DNA from: Arenicola marina
Lineage: Eukaryota; Annelida; Polychaeta; Arenicolidae
Direction of reading: 5' to 3'
Length of the DNA stretch: 64,000 nucleotides
Assembly: GCA_964019135.1 (NCBI GenBank)
Contig: OZ025256.1
Location: 22,699,911-22,763,910 of the forward strand
Shown here: positions 35,596-46,806 of the stretch, in pieces
Layout of the letters: the number at the start of each line of letters is the position of its first letter
Numbering within the stretch: the first letter of the stretch is position 1
Translations under genes and position numbers: made by a program
The notes under the pieces: model-generated
What the model was told of the DNA's origin: nothing
The model's input: only the letters and a program-made list of their open reading frames with translations
Database searches by the model: none

Positions 35596-37306
35596 GATCC
35601 TCATTCCCCATCCCACATCCCCGCCGACCCCGACCATAAGTCTGTGGAATGGCTCAGCTTAGCTAGCTTCGCAATATCGATACAATATTGCAACAAAATT
35701 AATTGGTTAATGATTTCGTAATACTGTGTTAACAGTTGATCGGGAGTGATCGAAGCACCTAATATATACACAAGGGTCGGTAGACGGTTCAAAACTTGTT
35801 TTCTGCTTCCCATATTGATTTTAACAACAATGTTGCCTCGATATATACTATATATAGATATATATAGCGGTCATTTTGGGCGTATATATCTAACTATACC
35901 GCCCCCCCCCCCCGCCCCCCTCCGGGGTTATACCATGGTATATATATGCTGGTATATACTGACAAAAACAAGGTATATGATGTGCGGGTCGCTTAGAATA
36001 TTGCAAAATAGATATTAGATCAAACATCAATTAAGATATGTCTGGACCCATATTAATTCGTATGCCGTTAATAAAATAATGAAAGTGTACGTAGGCCTAT
36101 TTCTGCATGCACGTGCGCATGTCTATAGAACCTGCGCAGTCATGCACTGGTCGGGCTATAATTCTGTGAATTAAGTCGACGATATTATGCCATGCACTTC
36201 TCAGATGTGAGTCCAATTAATTAGTCATTTCTATATTTACATATTTTCTATCGATTTTCGGCCAAAACATGTTGAGGTGACATATCACAGGAACTGATAC
36301 GCCGCGCCTATTTGACCCTTGTGCTTATGACACATGCATGGTTTTGGCGCTTCATAGGTGCGCACAAACACAGCTCAGCTTGTATTTGTTTGCCTGACCC
36401 GGGGGGCAACAGGTGCGTGGCCTTCACCTTGAACACTCCCTAAAATAAACTTCCGGTTGGCAGCGCCCTCTTCAGTGTCTGGCGTGCAAAGTGTCTCAAT
36501 CTGTCAATGCAGAGAAAATGGACGTCTGCCCACTCAGCATATGCATAAGCAGAACATTTCAGTTTCAGTTTGCCCGTGCAGTTGCTTCAAATAGCAAGGA
36601 AAATCGAAATTTTACCAATTTACATGCAAAATTCCCGCGCATGCGTACAACTTGTTTACGAGTTGAGCACTGTCCACGTGACCTAACTATGGCGGTCGGG
36701 GTGTAATCAGAGTTGTATAATTAACGTCAAAAAATGTGAAACACCACGAAATTGACCCGATACAAGTCGCAGCAGCATGGAAACAAGTTATGATGGATTC
36801 ATAGCGTGCTTCTGTCTTCATAATTGATGGAACAATCGCGACACTAACGCTCCTGTGGCCGCTAGACGGCAATGTCAGCTGTCAAACTGGGGTCAATTCG
36901 TGTGTCGCTCAATGTCCAAGTTGCACGTTTTTATTCCACGCTGTGGCCAGGCTGGACAAGACACTGATATGTGTTCTTGGAGTAGCAATATGAGGAAGCC
37001 CCAATTCAGCATGCATTCCAACTCCTTTGTGGACTGATGCCAGACATGCTTGAAGAAAACATTCTTGTTCATAGACATTTCCTTTGGTTGAGCAGTTGTT
37101 CTTGTGACTGGCCCAGTGCTACAGTGCTAGATATACATAAAGTGTATTTGGCCTTGTACAATATATGCCCTTTTAATATCTAAGATATTATTAGTTAGAG
37201 AGGAAAGATATACTAATTCTGTATCTGTATATATAGGATTCAGTGAGTTATACTAAAATAATATAATTGATAGATCGGTTAAATAATATATATATCAAAA
37301 ATCAAG
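35596..37306. other. Region upstream of the IRS gene
   Basis: No coding frame with support. 35840-35960 is TATATA-rich with a C run. The part near 36480-36720 is CpG-richer. Any non-coding leader exon of the IRS gene would lie here. Confidence 0.4.
36640..36705 (+). promoter_or_regulatory. Candidate promoter motifs upstream of IRS
   Basis: GCGCATGCGT at 36646-36655 is close to the NRF1 palindrome, CACGTGAC follows at 36675-36682 (E-box), and ATGGCGG lies just after. Such motifs cluster at CpG-type promoters. They stand about 620 bp before the IRS ATG. Motif-based inference only. Confidence 0.35.
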
Positions 37307-40300
37307 ATGGAGAAGATGCCAAAGGATGTCCGTAAATTTGGCTTTTTAAAGAAATTGAAGGTAAGTTGTACATTCTCAAGTAAGCAGCATAAAATCTTTT
37401 TAATATATAATATAATTAAGTTAATAATTTATTTAAATGTATACCTATTTTTAAATATTTATCTTATATATATTATAATATCCTAATCAATAGTTTATAT
37501 ATTATATGACTTATTTTTATACTTACCATCATATATAAAATATTTGTAGATATTAAAATATATAGATTTTTTACTGATTTGTTGAAAATGTCAGTCTATA
37601 TGAATGGAAAATTTATTTATTTGCAACTATAATTTCTCCTTAAAATCAGTATAATCTTACAGATATTTCTTCTTTTTATATTTCAGACTATGAAGAAGAA
37701 AGTCTTTGTTTTAAGAGAAGAGAGCCCCTTGGGTTTAGCAAGGCTTGAATACTATGATTCAGAGAAGAAGTTTTATGCTTCCCGGGCAAAGAGGTCCATT
37801 ACACTGAATAGCTGCTTCAGTATTAATACCAAAGCAGATGCAAAGCACAAATATGGTCTTGCTTTATACACAAAGGATGACTGTTTTGTAATGGTGGCTG
37901 ACAATGAGGAGGAGCAGAAAGATTGGCTGCGTGCCATGCTAGATCTAAGAAGCTATGCAGAGGCCGGTCCTATGGCATATCCCATGTTTGGTGAGTGAGA
38001 TATGGTCTGCAACTCTCATGAGTTAATAACTGCTCATTTAACAGGTGAAGGGCCTTACATCATTTTGCCAAATTAAGCAATCTGAGAATCCTTGGAGTGC
38101 AATTTGGTTGTATAACTTAATAGGGAAATGGTTAGAGGTTTTAGTGTCCTGGTCATGAAGCCCAGAGCACACTTTACTGCTGATTTACCAGTTGCAAATT
38201 AGCAATCAACGTGTGTTGTGATTATATGGAAAAACCATTTTCAAATGATGATTCAATCGAAAGCTGCTTTCACCCTGACATAGTCTTAAATAGATGAATG
38301 TCTTGTTATTAATAACCACATTACAAGTACACAATATGCATACCAGAATGACAACTAATATGTATCCATTCAACCCTTAATAAGGCCATGCAATGTATCC
38401 AATAAATTAGTATGGTAATTGAAATTTTAAGAAGATCAATGTTTTTTACAGTGATGCAACTTTGTCATGTCTTTGCAACTGAGCATGTTATATATAAGTG
38501 GTCAATGATGCCATCTCTTTTACCTGATTGACAACACATCAATCCTCAGGGTGCGCACAGGCTTGAAAAGTGCTTGAATTTTGACTGATGCCTGGAAAAG
38601 ATCATAAAAACAGAAATAGGCCTTGGGGGCGATCCAATATACTTGAATTTGCTTGAAAATAGGGCAGTTACAATGAAAAGTGCTTGATTTCAAATCGGAC
38701 TGGGCACTGGCAAAGACCCAAGAACAAATCGAACAAAAGCTGGCTGAATTGAACTCTAATAAATGCTGTTGGCTGGTTAAAAATCAACGTGGGCACTGCC
38801 CTTTTGTTGTTATCCCTTACTTTCGCATATCAAAATTATATGCATAAAATTGAGTCCCAAGTTTTGCAATTTGTATGCTTAAAATAAACCATAGAAGGTA
38901 AATATTGTCCTTAAAAAGTCCTTAAATTTTTCTAGTAATTGCCTTAAAATGGCTTGAATTTGATGGAACCTTGCCTGTATGAACCCTGATCCTTGAGTCA
39001 GTGTGCGTGCAGGCTTGAAAAGTGCTTGAATTTTGACTGATGCCTGGAAAAGGTTAAAGAAAAAAATTTAGTCCCAAGTTTTACAATTTGCATGCTTAAA
39101 ATAGACCAGAGAAGGTAAAAATTGTCCTTGAAATTTGTTCTAGTGCTTGCCTTAACAAGGCTTGAATTTGATGGAACCTTGCCTGTATGAACACTGTTGA
39201 GTTATTCTCTGATTTTTTTTATATAGTACTAGTATAATCTACAGTTAGCACTCAATTGTGTATGTAAAACACATTTTTTCTTGGTAGCAGGAGCATCTCC
39301 AGTAGAAGCAGAAGCATGCCCATTTCATCCATAATGGTTCATTCAAGTTAACTATTAATTGGGTTTGATTAAATGGCTTATCTTTATCATATTGAAAGCT
39401 TTCTTATTTTCTTTCAGAACATATATGGCCTGTGACCATGCGGGATAGAGGTCTGTGTAACAAGGGCCATGTGGTAGCTGGTCAGTACAGACTCTGTCTC
39501 ACAGAAAAGGAACTTAGCTTCATCAGACTCAACCACGAGGAGCCAGACTGTCTATTTCAGGTTTGTGGCTCATAAGTCTAGTTCATTCAATTATCAATAG
39601 TTGACTATTTCTGTGCACATGGAAGGTTTGTTCTGTACTACGGTTAGCATTATTCCATTTTGATCTGAATACAATTAATACCGGATGTTAGCTGTCAACT
39701 GATATGTGTAGTAGGTATTATAACATGTTGCGGCATAATCCTACCTTTAAACCAGCTGTTCTGGCAAACCTATTTGCAGCTGGAGAGTATTAGGCGTTGT
39801 GGACACAGTGGTGATCACTTTCTGCTAGAAGTGGGCCGTTCAGCCCCCACTGGGGCTGGGGAGCTCTGGATGCAGGCTGAAGACACTGTGATCGCCCAAA
39901 ACATGCATGAAGCAATCTTAAGGTATAGACCTGATGGAAATTTAATGAAGTGTTCTATACGTTCAGATATGTTGGCTCTGTACTCTTAAGAAGTCTTGTT
40001 GAAACCCAAGTACTCTAACTCAATTAATAGTGATTTTATTAAAGTTTAGTTGATTGGTTGGTTGTATATTCAGGTGGAGAAGGTAGGGTGAGTGGAGCCA
40101 TGTCCCCAGGGGTAACCCCCTACTCTTTGCAAAGAGGGAAATGGGATCTTTATTTGCCACCACACAGACATGGCCACAGCGGGGCGCGAACCACCGATTC
40201 ACATGCCCTAGCATACGTAGATCCTTCGCAAATAGTTAGGCGTTATCCCCGGCACATAGCTCCGCTCTACCTTGACCCTTCTCATTGTCACGATTTGATC

Positions 40301-43300
40301 TACAAAAGTTTAAAGCGTTCTACTTTATTAAACCAACCAACAAATGTTGTGTTTTTTTCTTATTGTTGCAGCTCGATGAGGAAGAATGATTCCAGTGACC
40401 AGCCCCACATCCGCCCACGTCGCCATAGCTCTGTCGAAAAGGCCAGTCGGCCGATCACCATCGTGGAGAAAGCTCAAGCTTCGCGTCGCGCGGCGGCCAA
40501 CGAGTCCTCTAATCTCCCCGCCAGGTCCAACACCATCGGCGGGGGCGACCAGAGGAGGTAAGCCGTCCTCCGCATTGACCAGGGGAAGGTTGGCTGGTTG
40601 GTGGTCCATTTAGGACGCTTTAACCACTGTGGGTCATATCGCGTCTATGGGAGAAGGGAGGGAGAGCGGAGCCACGTCCCCGCGGGGTAATCCCATACTC
40701 TTTGCGAAGAAGGACATGGAATCTTTATCCTACGACCACACAGACATGGCGCGAACACAGCGGGGCGCGAACCACCGATCCACGTGCTCGTTAGTCTCTG
40801 AGGTGCCCAGCGCACTCAAGGCGAGCGCTCTAACCCACTCAGCAGGCACGATATAGCCTTACAGGCTGAAAGTGCCGTTAAACCCCAATCCAATCAAATC
40901 AAGTAACCCACTCAGCTATCGAGGCGACCACTGACCTCGGGAAGGAAATGTTGCCATCAGCTATAGACCACGTTTTTTTGTCACTTAGAGATTAAATTTG
41001 TACCAAGAAACCTTCTGTAAATAATTAGTGCTTTCAATTTTCTTAATAACTAGGCATGATATTATATTTGTCTTTTTTATAATATAATGGCCGCATCTAT
41101 CGTTCTAAATAAGCTATTTGGCTGGTCCAGTGATATCCTTGGTGTAAGACATGCATTTTACGTGAGGCACAATTTGTCACTTTGTGAAGCTGAGATAATA
41201 ATGCAATAATGTCGTTTTTCTTTCCGGTTGCAGTCCTTTTGGCAAGAGGCATACACACACGCCCGGCAAAGGTGCTACAAAGAATCTGCTGCCTCAGAGA
41301 AACTCTAGTTTTAGCATGGGACATTCTCCCATGGGTTCCAGCCCCATTAGGTAGGCACTCTGGTTTGGCTCTCAGGATTATTCTCTGCCTAACCGGTTGT
41401 TGTTACAAATCCTGGCACCGGCATATGGGGTAACTTTCATTCTGTTGTTGTTGTTCTTCTTCCATGCGATGAATAATGAATAATCTGTGCCTTTACAATA
41501 TCAAAGGCGAATAGAAGTTACGGATTTGTTTGACAATTCCTGCATTGAGGAGCGTCATATCTTGCAAACGGTACCCTCAGTTACGCTGTAGTCTCGTCCA
41601 TATCGGACTTTCTCCAGGTCCGTACATCCGGGTTCTACTGTATTTGCAGTTTCAACGCCGCTGAAGGTCACAGAGGTCGTACGGACAGCATGGAGTCCCG
41701 TGGTTCGAGGAGTACGGCCGGAAGCGTGTCGGCGGATGAGGTGGACCTCCTGGAACATTTACCGCTCACCCCCGAAGGCTCTATACTGGAAAACGACCCC
41801 TACGTGCCCATGGCAACGCCAAGAGGTGAGACTCGCCGCGTTTCGGACTCTGCTTCATTTTCAGGATTAACGGCTTGCAGATGATGTTGTAATATGGATA
41901 TTAATTAATACTGGCGGGACAAACGATCATGTGGGCATATTTTAACCAACGCCATTTGACTCAAAAGTGGTCTGAAACACCGAAATGTGATTACTTCTAT
42001 TTGTAATAATGGCCCAGTTTAGTTGTCATGTGCACAAAAGCGGGCTTAAAGACCATGTTTTCAGTTGGTTACTATCTACAATAAAATGAACACGTATTAC
42101 CACGGATAATATATTGATAATATTATAGTAACGGATAATATAATGATAATATTATAATAACGGATAATATAATAATAACGGATAATATAATGATAATATT
42201 ATAATAACGGATAATGATAATATAATAATAACGGATAATATAATGAACACATGTCTTTGATTTTCTTAAAAGAAGCCAAGATCAGCCCCATACAGGAGAT
42301 GGACACGGCGGAAGAGGCGACTACTGCCGCGTCCCCGTCCTTGTCCAACTACATGGCCATGACTGCCTCCGACACCTCGGCGTCTGGCTCTACGGCCACC
42401 GCCACGCGAATCACGGCGTCGCCGTTACCCATAGTTACCCGCTCGTCGTTGGCGTGCGCGGGGGGGCCGCTCCAGGATACGGGGTACATTGACATGACGC
42501 CGGGGGGCACACCCTGCTTTAAAAACTTCGACACGAGCATCTCTAGTAGCACCGCGTCACCGGAAGTGACGTCATCCACCGGAAGTGTGTGCGACAACGA
42601 CGACAATCATTACTTCGACGTGTCGACGAAATCGACCTCGCTGTCCCCCGGACAGGATATGTTCAGTGAGTCACCGTGCTCTCCAGCATTACTAGTTACT
42701 AGTGGCAATGTTCAGTGTAATAGTGATAAGAACGTTGTTTGCACGCCCCCCCCCCCCTAGTTGGTAGCGCGCGGGCCTGCCGGTACGTGATTCGGATACC
42801 ACAAATGCAAATATGTATGTTTGTGCTGGATAAAGATTCCATGTCTTGTTTCTGCATCTGGGGCAAGTTGCATCCCACCCCATTTCATTATCGCGGGTGG
42901 TTTCTTGACCCGGGTTAGGCTCTTATTCCCACAAGTGTTCCCATTTCAAGTTCCCATTTCATTTAATTTTCATCTCTTCCCTTCACAGCCATAGAGATTG
43001 GCTACATGGATATGTCCGTGACTCCGAGCCAATCCAGCCCCAAGGCCCACCGCAACCTGCGCCCAGACAAGGTCTACAGCTACCTGATGGACGACGACCA
43101 GTGCAGCCTAGGCGGGGACCTGCCCAAGCGGGCCTACTCCGTGGGCAGCAAGGCGGCTGTGCTGCAGAACCCGCCTCTCAGCGAGGCCTACGTCGATATG
43201 ACCGGCACGCAACGGGACGCCGACAAGGTGCACAACCCCAAGAGCTCCAGCGCGCCGCATTTAAATAACAATAAGATGACTTCAGTGGCCGTGGGCGGCG

Positions 43301-46300
43301 GCGGCGGGAGCGGTGAGCTCGGGTCGATGGGTAACGTGTGCAGCCGCCAGGTGGCGGGACGGGACAGGCGCAGCGGGGTGATGGAGGGCGAGGACCGCCT
43401 GATGGAGATGGACTTCCACCTCACCGGCCAGCCCAAGATGGACGCTCAAGGTTATCTGGATATGCGGCCGCGGGCGTCCAGCGGGGGGTCGCGGGATCTG
43501 CCCTTTCGGCCCCGGACGTCGAGCGCCGGGCAACAGGAGCGAGGCCGGCTGGGTAGTCTCGGTGCGCGCGACGTCCTGGCGTCGCTCGCTCGGCGGCTGG
43601 TGGGGGGTGGGGGCGGCGGGGGCGCTTCTGGAGCATCCACCATCGGAGCCGCGGGATCATCAGGGGCGGCAAGCGCCGTGGATCCGTCGTCCCGAACTAG
43701 CAACGTGGAGGGTCACCGGCCGCGCACGTCGACCATTTGCCTGGACTCGAGGCCGCGCACCTCCAGCCTGGGGTCCACCGACATGCGTCCCCGCGCCTCC
43801 AGCTACGGCGCCGCCAAGCTCCGTGAGTTACGCCGCAACCCGAAGGAGGGCACCGTGCGGAGGCAGGGTTCCAGTGACTCCCTGCGCAAGTCCAACCTGT
43901 GCAAGCGCACCTCGCAGGACTCCATCAATTCGGTGTCCAGCGAGTACATGGATATGAGTAACCCGCGGTCGTCGGCGACGCCCTCGCAGGCCCTCACCGC
44001 CTCCTTCACGGCGTCCGAGAAGTCTGGGAGCCTCTCGCGCAGCACGTCGCGCTTGCGGGGCTCCGGCGGCGGGGCCAGCGGCGGTCCCAGCTCCGACGAC
44101 AGCGCCTATCTCAGCATGGATCCCGGAGGAAGCAAATCCAGCGGCGGCGAATCGGACTACGTCAACGCCGCCTCCAGCGCCGGTACGCCGGAACCGCGCC
44201 CGAAACGGGTTTCGGAATCCAAATCGTCGTCCAAATCCCGATCGCGAACGAATAGCGATCGCTCCGCGGTGACGAAACCTAGCTCCTCCACCGAGTCGCT
44301 GACCGGAAGCACGTCGAGCCAGGGATCCGAGGGCAAAGGTAAACCGGTCAAGGTCGACCCACATCATGGCGTCCTGAAACCCCCGCTGGACGCGAATCCG
44401 GATAGCGACTCCGGGTATATGGACATCAGCGTGGGTACGAAGGCCGTCGTGGCTTCCGGCACCGGTTTTCACCACCAGAGGTCGCGGTCGGAGCCGGATC
44501 AGACGGATGAGTCGTACGTCCTCTACAACCCGAGCGTGACTGCCGCGCCCGCCGCCGCGCCCTCTAGTGCGAGTGTGACCTTGCAGAAGGTGTCCAGTCC
44601 CATCCGCGCCGACGCCGAGGCACCCAAGTTTGGCTCGTGCCCGATGGTGGCGGGCCCTAGCGGGAGCGGCGGGCAAGTCGGGAAAGGTGTTTCCGGTGTT
44701 TCAATGTCTTCGCCTCGTTCCCCGGCTGGTGGCGGTGGTGGGAGGCAGGATGATTATATGAGCTTCGGAGGCGGTACGGCCAGTCAACGCGCCTCCACGA
44801 CGGACAGCGGTAGTAGTAGTGGTCGGATTGAGTTGCCTGGTTCCTTGTCGGCCCGATTGTCGACTGTGCTAGACAAGCCCTTGCCTCCTTCGCCAGTTAC
44901 CCAGCTCGCCGCGGGTGGTAGCAATGCGAGTAGCCACGCAGGTAGTAAACAAAAAGCGGCAAATATGAGTGGATCTAGTAGTAGTCACCCGCCAGGGGGC
45001 GCCTCCGCTTCTGGCGCGCCCCGTCCGCTGGCGTACGGGCACTCGACGTTCCCCCGAGTCAAGTCCCCCGTCTCCGATGTGAATTCCGCCTACATGGTGT
45101 TGGGCGGCCACAAGTCCCCACCCTCGGCGGCGGCCACCCCGACGCCAGCGTCCCACCGCGTCGTTTCCCTGGGAACCACGGCGCCCACCACCTCGGATTC
45201 AGCGAGGGTAACCGGCAGTTTGCCCTCGGCGGGGGGCCAATCGCGCTCAAGCTCTATACCGACCTCCCCCACTTCTCCGGTGCCCCTGTCCCCCGTCTCC
45301 TCGGCCTCTTCGTGGGGCAAATCAAAGCAAATTCCCAAGGCACCGACATCAAAAAAACAATCTGGAGATTACATGGAAATTGACAATTGCCCGGCGAGAC
45401 AAGATTCCGCGCCCGTACGTGCCAGTGCAATGATGACGTCATCATCATCATCGATATCAACGGGCGTGCCGCCAGCCATGGCGGCATCGGCGGCGAGAAC
45501 CGGTCCATTGTCTATTAATATCGTCAAACCGAAACCGTGGAGATCTCCCGGTAATTCTTCAGGTTTGACGACAAAGAAGTCACCGGGGCTGTCACCGACG
45601 TCGCCGAAGGTATCGCCGACGTCACCAGCCGCCACAGTGACGTCACCGGCCGCCACCATGACGTCACCCGGGCCGCCAGTCTCGAGCTCGAAGAGACCCG
45701 TGCGAGATCACGAATACATGGAGATAGACATGACCCATAAGCCAGCCTCGGGCTCCTCCTCCTCCACAGCATACTCGCTGGCGGCGTCGTCGTCTGGTGT
45801 CATGGCAACGCAAGGTAAAAGGACAGCGGCCCCTTTTCAACCTTCAGGTTTCATCGCGACCTCTTTAACGGGGCAAAGCAGGGGGGAAGTTCTACAGGGG
45901 AGAAACCCCGTGGTAACCGCCTCCATGTCCTGCACCAGCCCTACTACCTCTGCTACGCCTATCCGTACCGGCATGCACTCTCCACAGACGCCAACCTCCC
46001 CCGGGGTGAGGTCTCCCAACCCTAGCCCGCTTGCTCAGTCGACCAGGCTGCCGCCTCCCTTCTTGGCCGATGAGGTGTCTCCGTCGCGGTTGCCCTTGGA
46101 GACTGCTCCAGCGATATCCCTCTCCCCGTCGCCGCCGTGTGCAGGCCCCGTCAGTAGGGTCGGGGGCGTGTCGCGACAGGCCAGCGGCGGGCCGGAGACT
46201 GGGGATGGGGGTGGGGTTAACGCGAGTAGTAACCTCACTCAGGCCTCTGGATTCCAGTCCAGTTCCCTGGGTGCGCGGGGCGGCAGCTCGCCCAGTTTAT

Positions 46301-46806
46301 GTTCCCTTGTGGCCGGCCAGGCCAGTTCCAAGGTCGAACTGCCGTCCCCCATGGCCGCTCTAGGGGGCAGTGCACGCAGCTTGAATCAGCAGGAAGCCCA
46401 GGAAGCTGCTGTCTCGTCGGCCGCCGCCGCCGCCGCCGCCGCTACGCCCGCCATATATAGTGGCGCCCCCTTCCGGAAGTCGTCGACATCGTCGCTTAAC
46501 AGCGGAATGCTAGGCGACGCCGGAACCGGAAATGCCGATGCCGAACCTCAACTGAATTATGCGACTCTGGACCTAAACACGAGTCCGGACGAACTGTTGT
46601 CGGGGCTATCCTTGGACGACAGGGGTCCACTGTCACCCGTTCAGGATCGAGGCCGACATCATTCCGGAGCTGGAGCGGCCGGCGCTGTAAGCGGCTCCGG
46701 AACGGTCGAGCTCCAGTACGCGCAAATAGACTTCAAGAAGGTGGAAGAACTCCGACAAGCCAATACAAATGTGGGCAAAACTACGCCTAGACCCTTTGAC
46801 ATATAA
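37307..46806 (+). CDS. IRS: Insulin receptor substrate, PH-PTB docking protein (nine coding exons)
   Basis: Model: join(37307..37360, 37687..37990, 39418..39560, 39780..39922, 40372..40557, 41234..41350, 41650..41825, 42273..42665, 42989..46806), 5334 nt, 1777 aa; phases agree throughout. PH domain about 5-117 (KFGFLKKLK, VFVLREE, ending EEEQKDWLRAMLDL). PTB domain about 120-216 (EHIWPVTMRDRGL, RLCLTEKELSFIRL, GELWMQAEDTVIAQNMHEAI). The rest is disordered, with tyrosine docking sites: eight YxxM PI3K-type motifs (YVPM, YMAM, YIDM, YMDM, YVDM, YLDM, YMDM, YLSM), a Grb2-type YVNA, and the C-terminal pair LNYATLDL and LQYAQIDF that resembles SHP2 sites. IRS proteins are phosphorylated by insulin/IGF receptors and recruit PI3K, Grb2 and SHP2 under the membrane. 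It is longer than mammalian IRS1 (about 1240 aa), mainly through Ser/Gly-rich segments of the 3.8-kb last exon. Confidence 0.97.
38547..38988. mobile_element. hAT-like MITE, 442 bp, IRS intron 2
   Basis: It starts CAGGGTGCGCACAGGC and ends GCCTGTATGAACCCTG, its inverted counterpart with two changes. ATCCT is duplicated at both flanks (38542-38546 and 38989-38993). The CAGGG terminus and 5-bp duplication are the same combination as the 7938-9333 element, although the interiors differ. Confidence 0.85.
38999..39196. mobile_element. Shorter sibling of the adjacent hAT-like MITE
   Basis: It starts CAGTGTGCGTGCAGGCTTGA and ends GCCTGTATGAACACTG. The first 50 bp and last 100 bp match the element just upstream, but the middle is deleted. 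TTGAG follows the right end and lies one base from the left end. Insertion 10 bp from its relative is unusual. Confidence 0.75.
40049..40222 (-). mobile_element. tRNA-derived SINE (family 1), IRS intron 4
   Basis: TTGGTTGTATATTCAGG, GAGCCATGTCCCCAGGGGTA and GGGGCGCGAACCACCGATTC appear in reversed-family order. A deletion removes the CTTTAACCACTG...CGCGTC segment. Confidence 0.85.
40224..40352 (+). mobile_element. SINE (family 1) tail fragment, IRS intron 4
   Basis: CCTTCGCAAATAGTTAGGCG, CCCCGGCACATAGCTCCGCT, CACGATTTGATCTACAAAAG and TTTAAAGCGTTC..AACCAACCAAC follow the plus-strand order of the family consensus, strongly diverged. It stands head-to-head with the copy at 40049 and ends about 20 bp before the exon 5 acceptor. 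Confidence 0.7.
40588..40945 (-). mobile_element. tRNA-derived SINE (family 1) with duplicated head, IRS intron 5
   Basis: It begins TTGGTGGTCCATTTAGGACG about 30 bp after the exon 5 donor, then CATATCGCGTCTATGGGAGA, the GAGCCACGTCCCCG core and GGGGCGCGAACCACCGATCC. The head phrase AACCCACTCAGC occurs twice (near 40836 and 40917), so the tRNA-like end is partly duplicated or two insertions are fused. Confidence 0.85.
42095..42245. repeat. AT-rich tandem repeat, IRS intron 7
   Basis: Repeats of GGATAATATAATGATAATAT with variable ATAATAACGGATAAT spacers, ending about 25 bp before the exon 8 acceptor. Confidence 0.85.
42760..42870 (+). mobile_element. Possible decayed SINE, IRS intron 8
   Basis: TAGTTGGTAGCGCGCGGGCC then GTGCTGGATAAAGATTCCATG resemble a tRNA-like head plus the GGATAAAGA..CCATGTC body of the SINEs, but the match is weak and may be a different family. 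Confidence 0.35.
46407..46446 (+). repeat. GCC triplet run encoding polyalanine in IRS
   Basis: In-frame GCC/GCT repeats encode a run of nine Ala near the C-terminus of IRS, between Ser-Ser and Thr-Pro. Likely length-variable. Confidence 0.85.

Noticed and set aside
34421..35637. Minus-strand frames of 129-247 aa with SVSSVVPVCVLSRP repeats
   Set aside because: They are readings of a 22-bp minisatellite in three frames at once.
43188..46363. Many 60-280 aa frames overlapping the last IRS exon
   Set aside because: GC-rich exon sequence keeps other frames open; the IRS frame is fixed by its motifs and splice phases.
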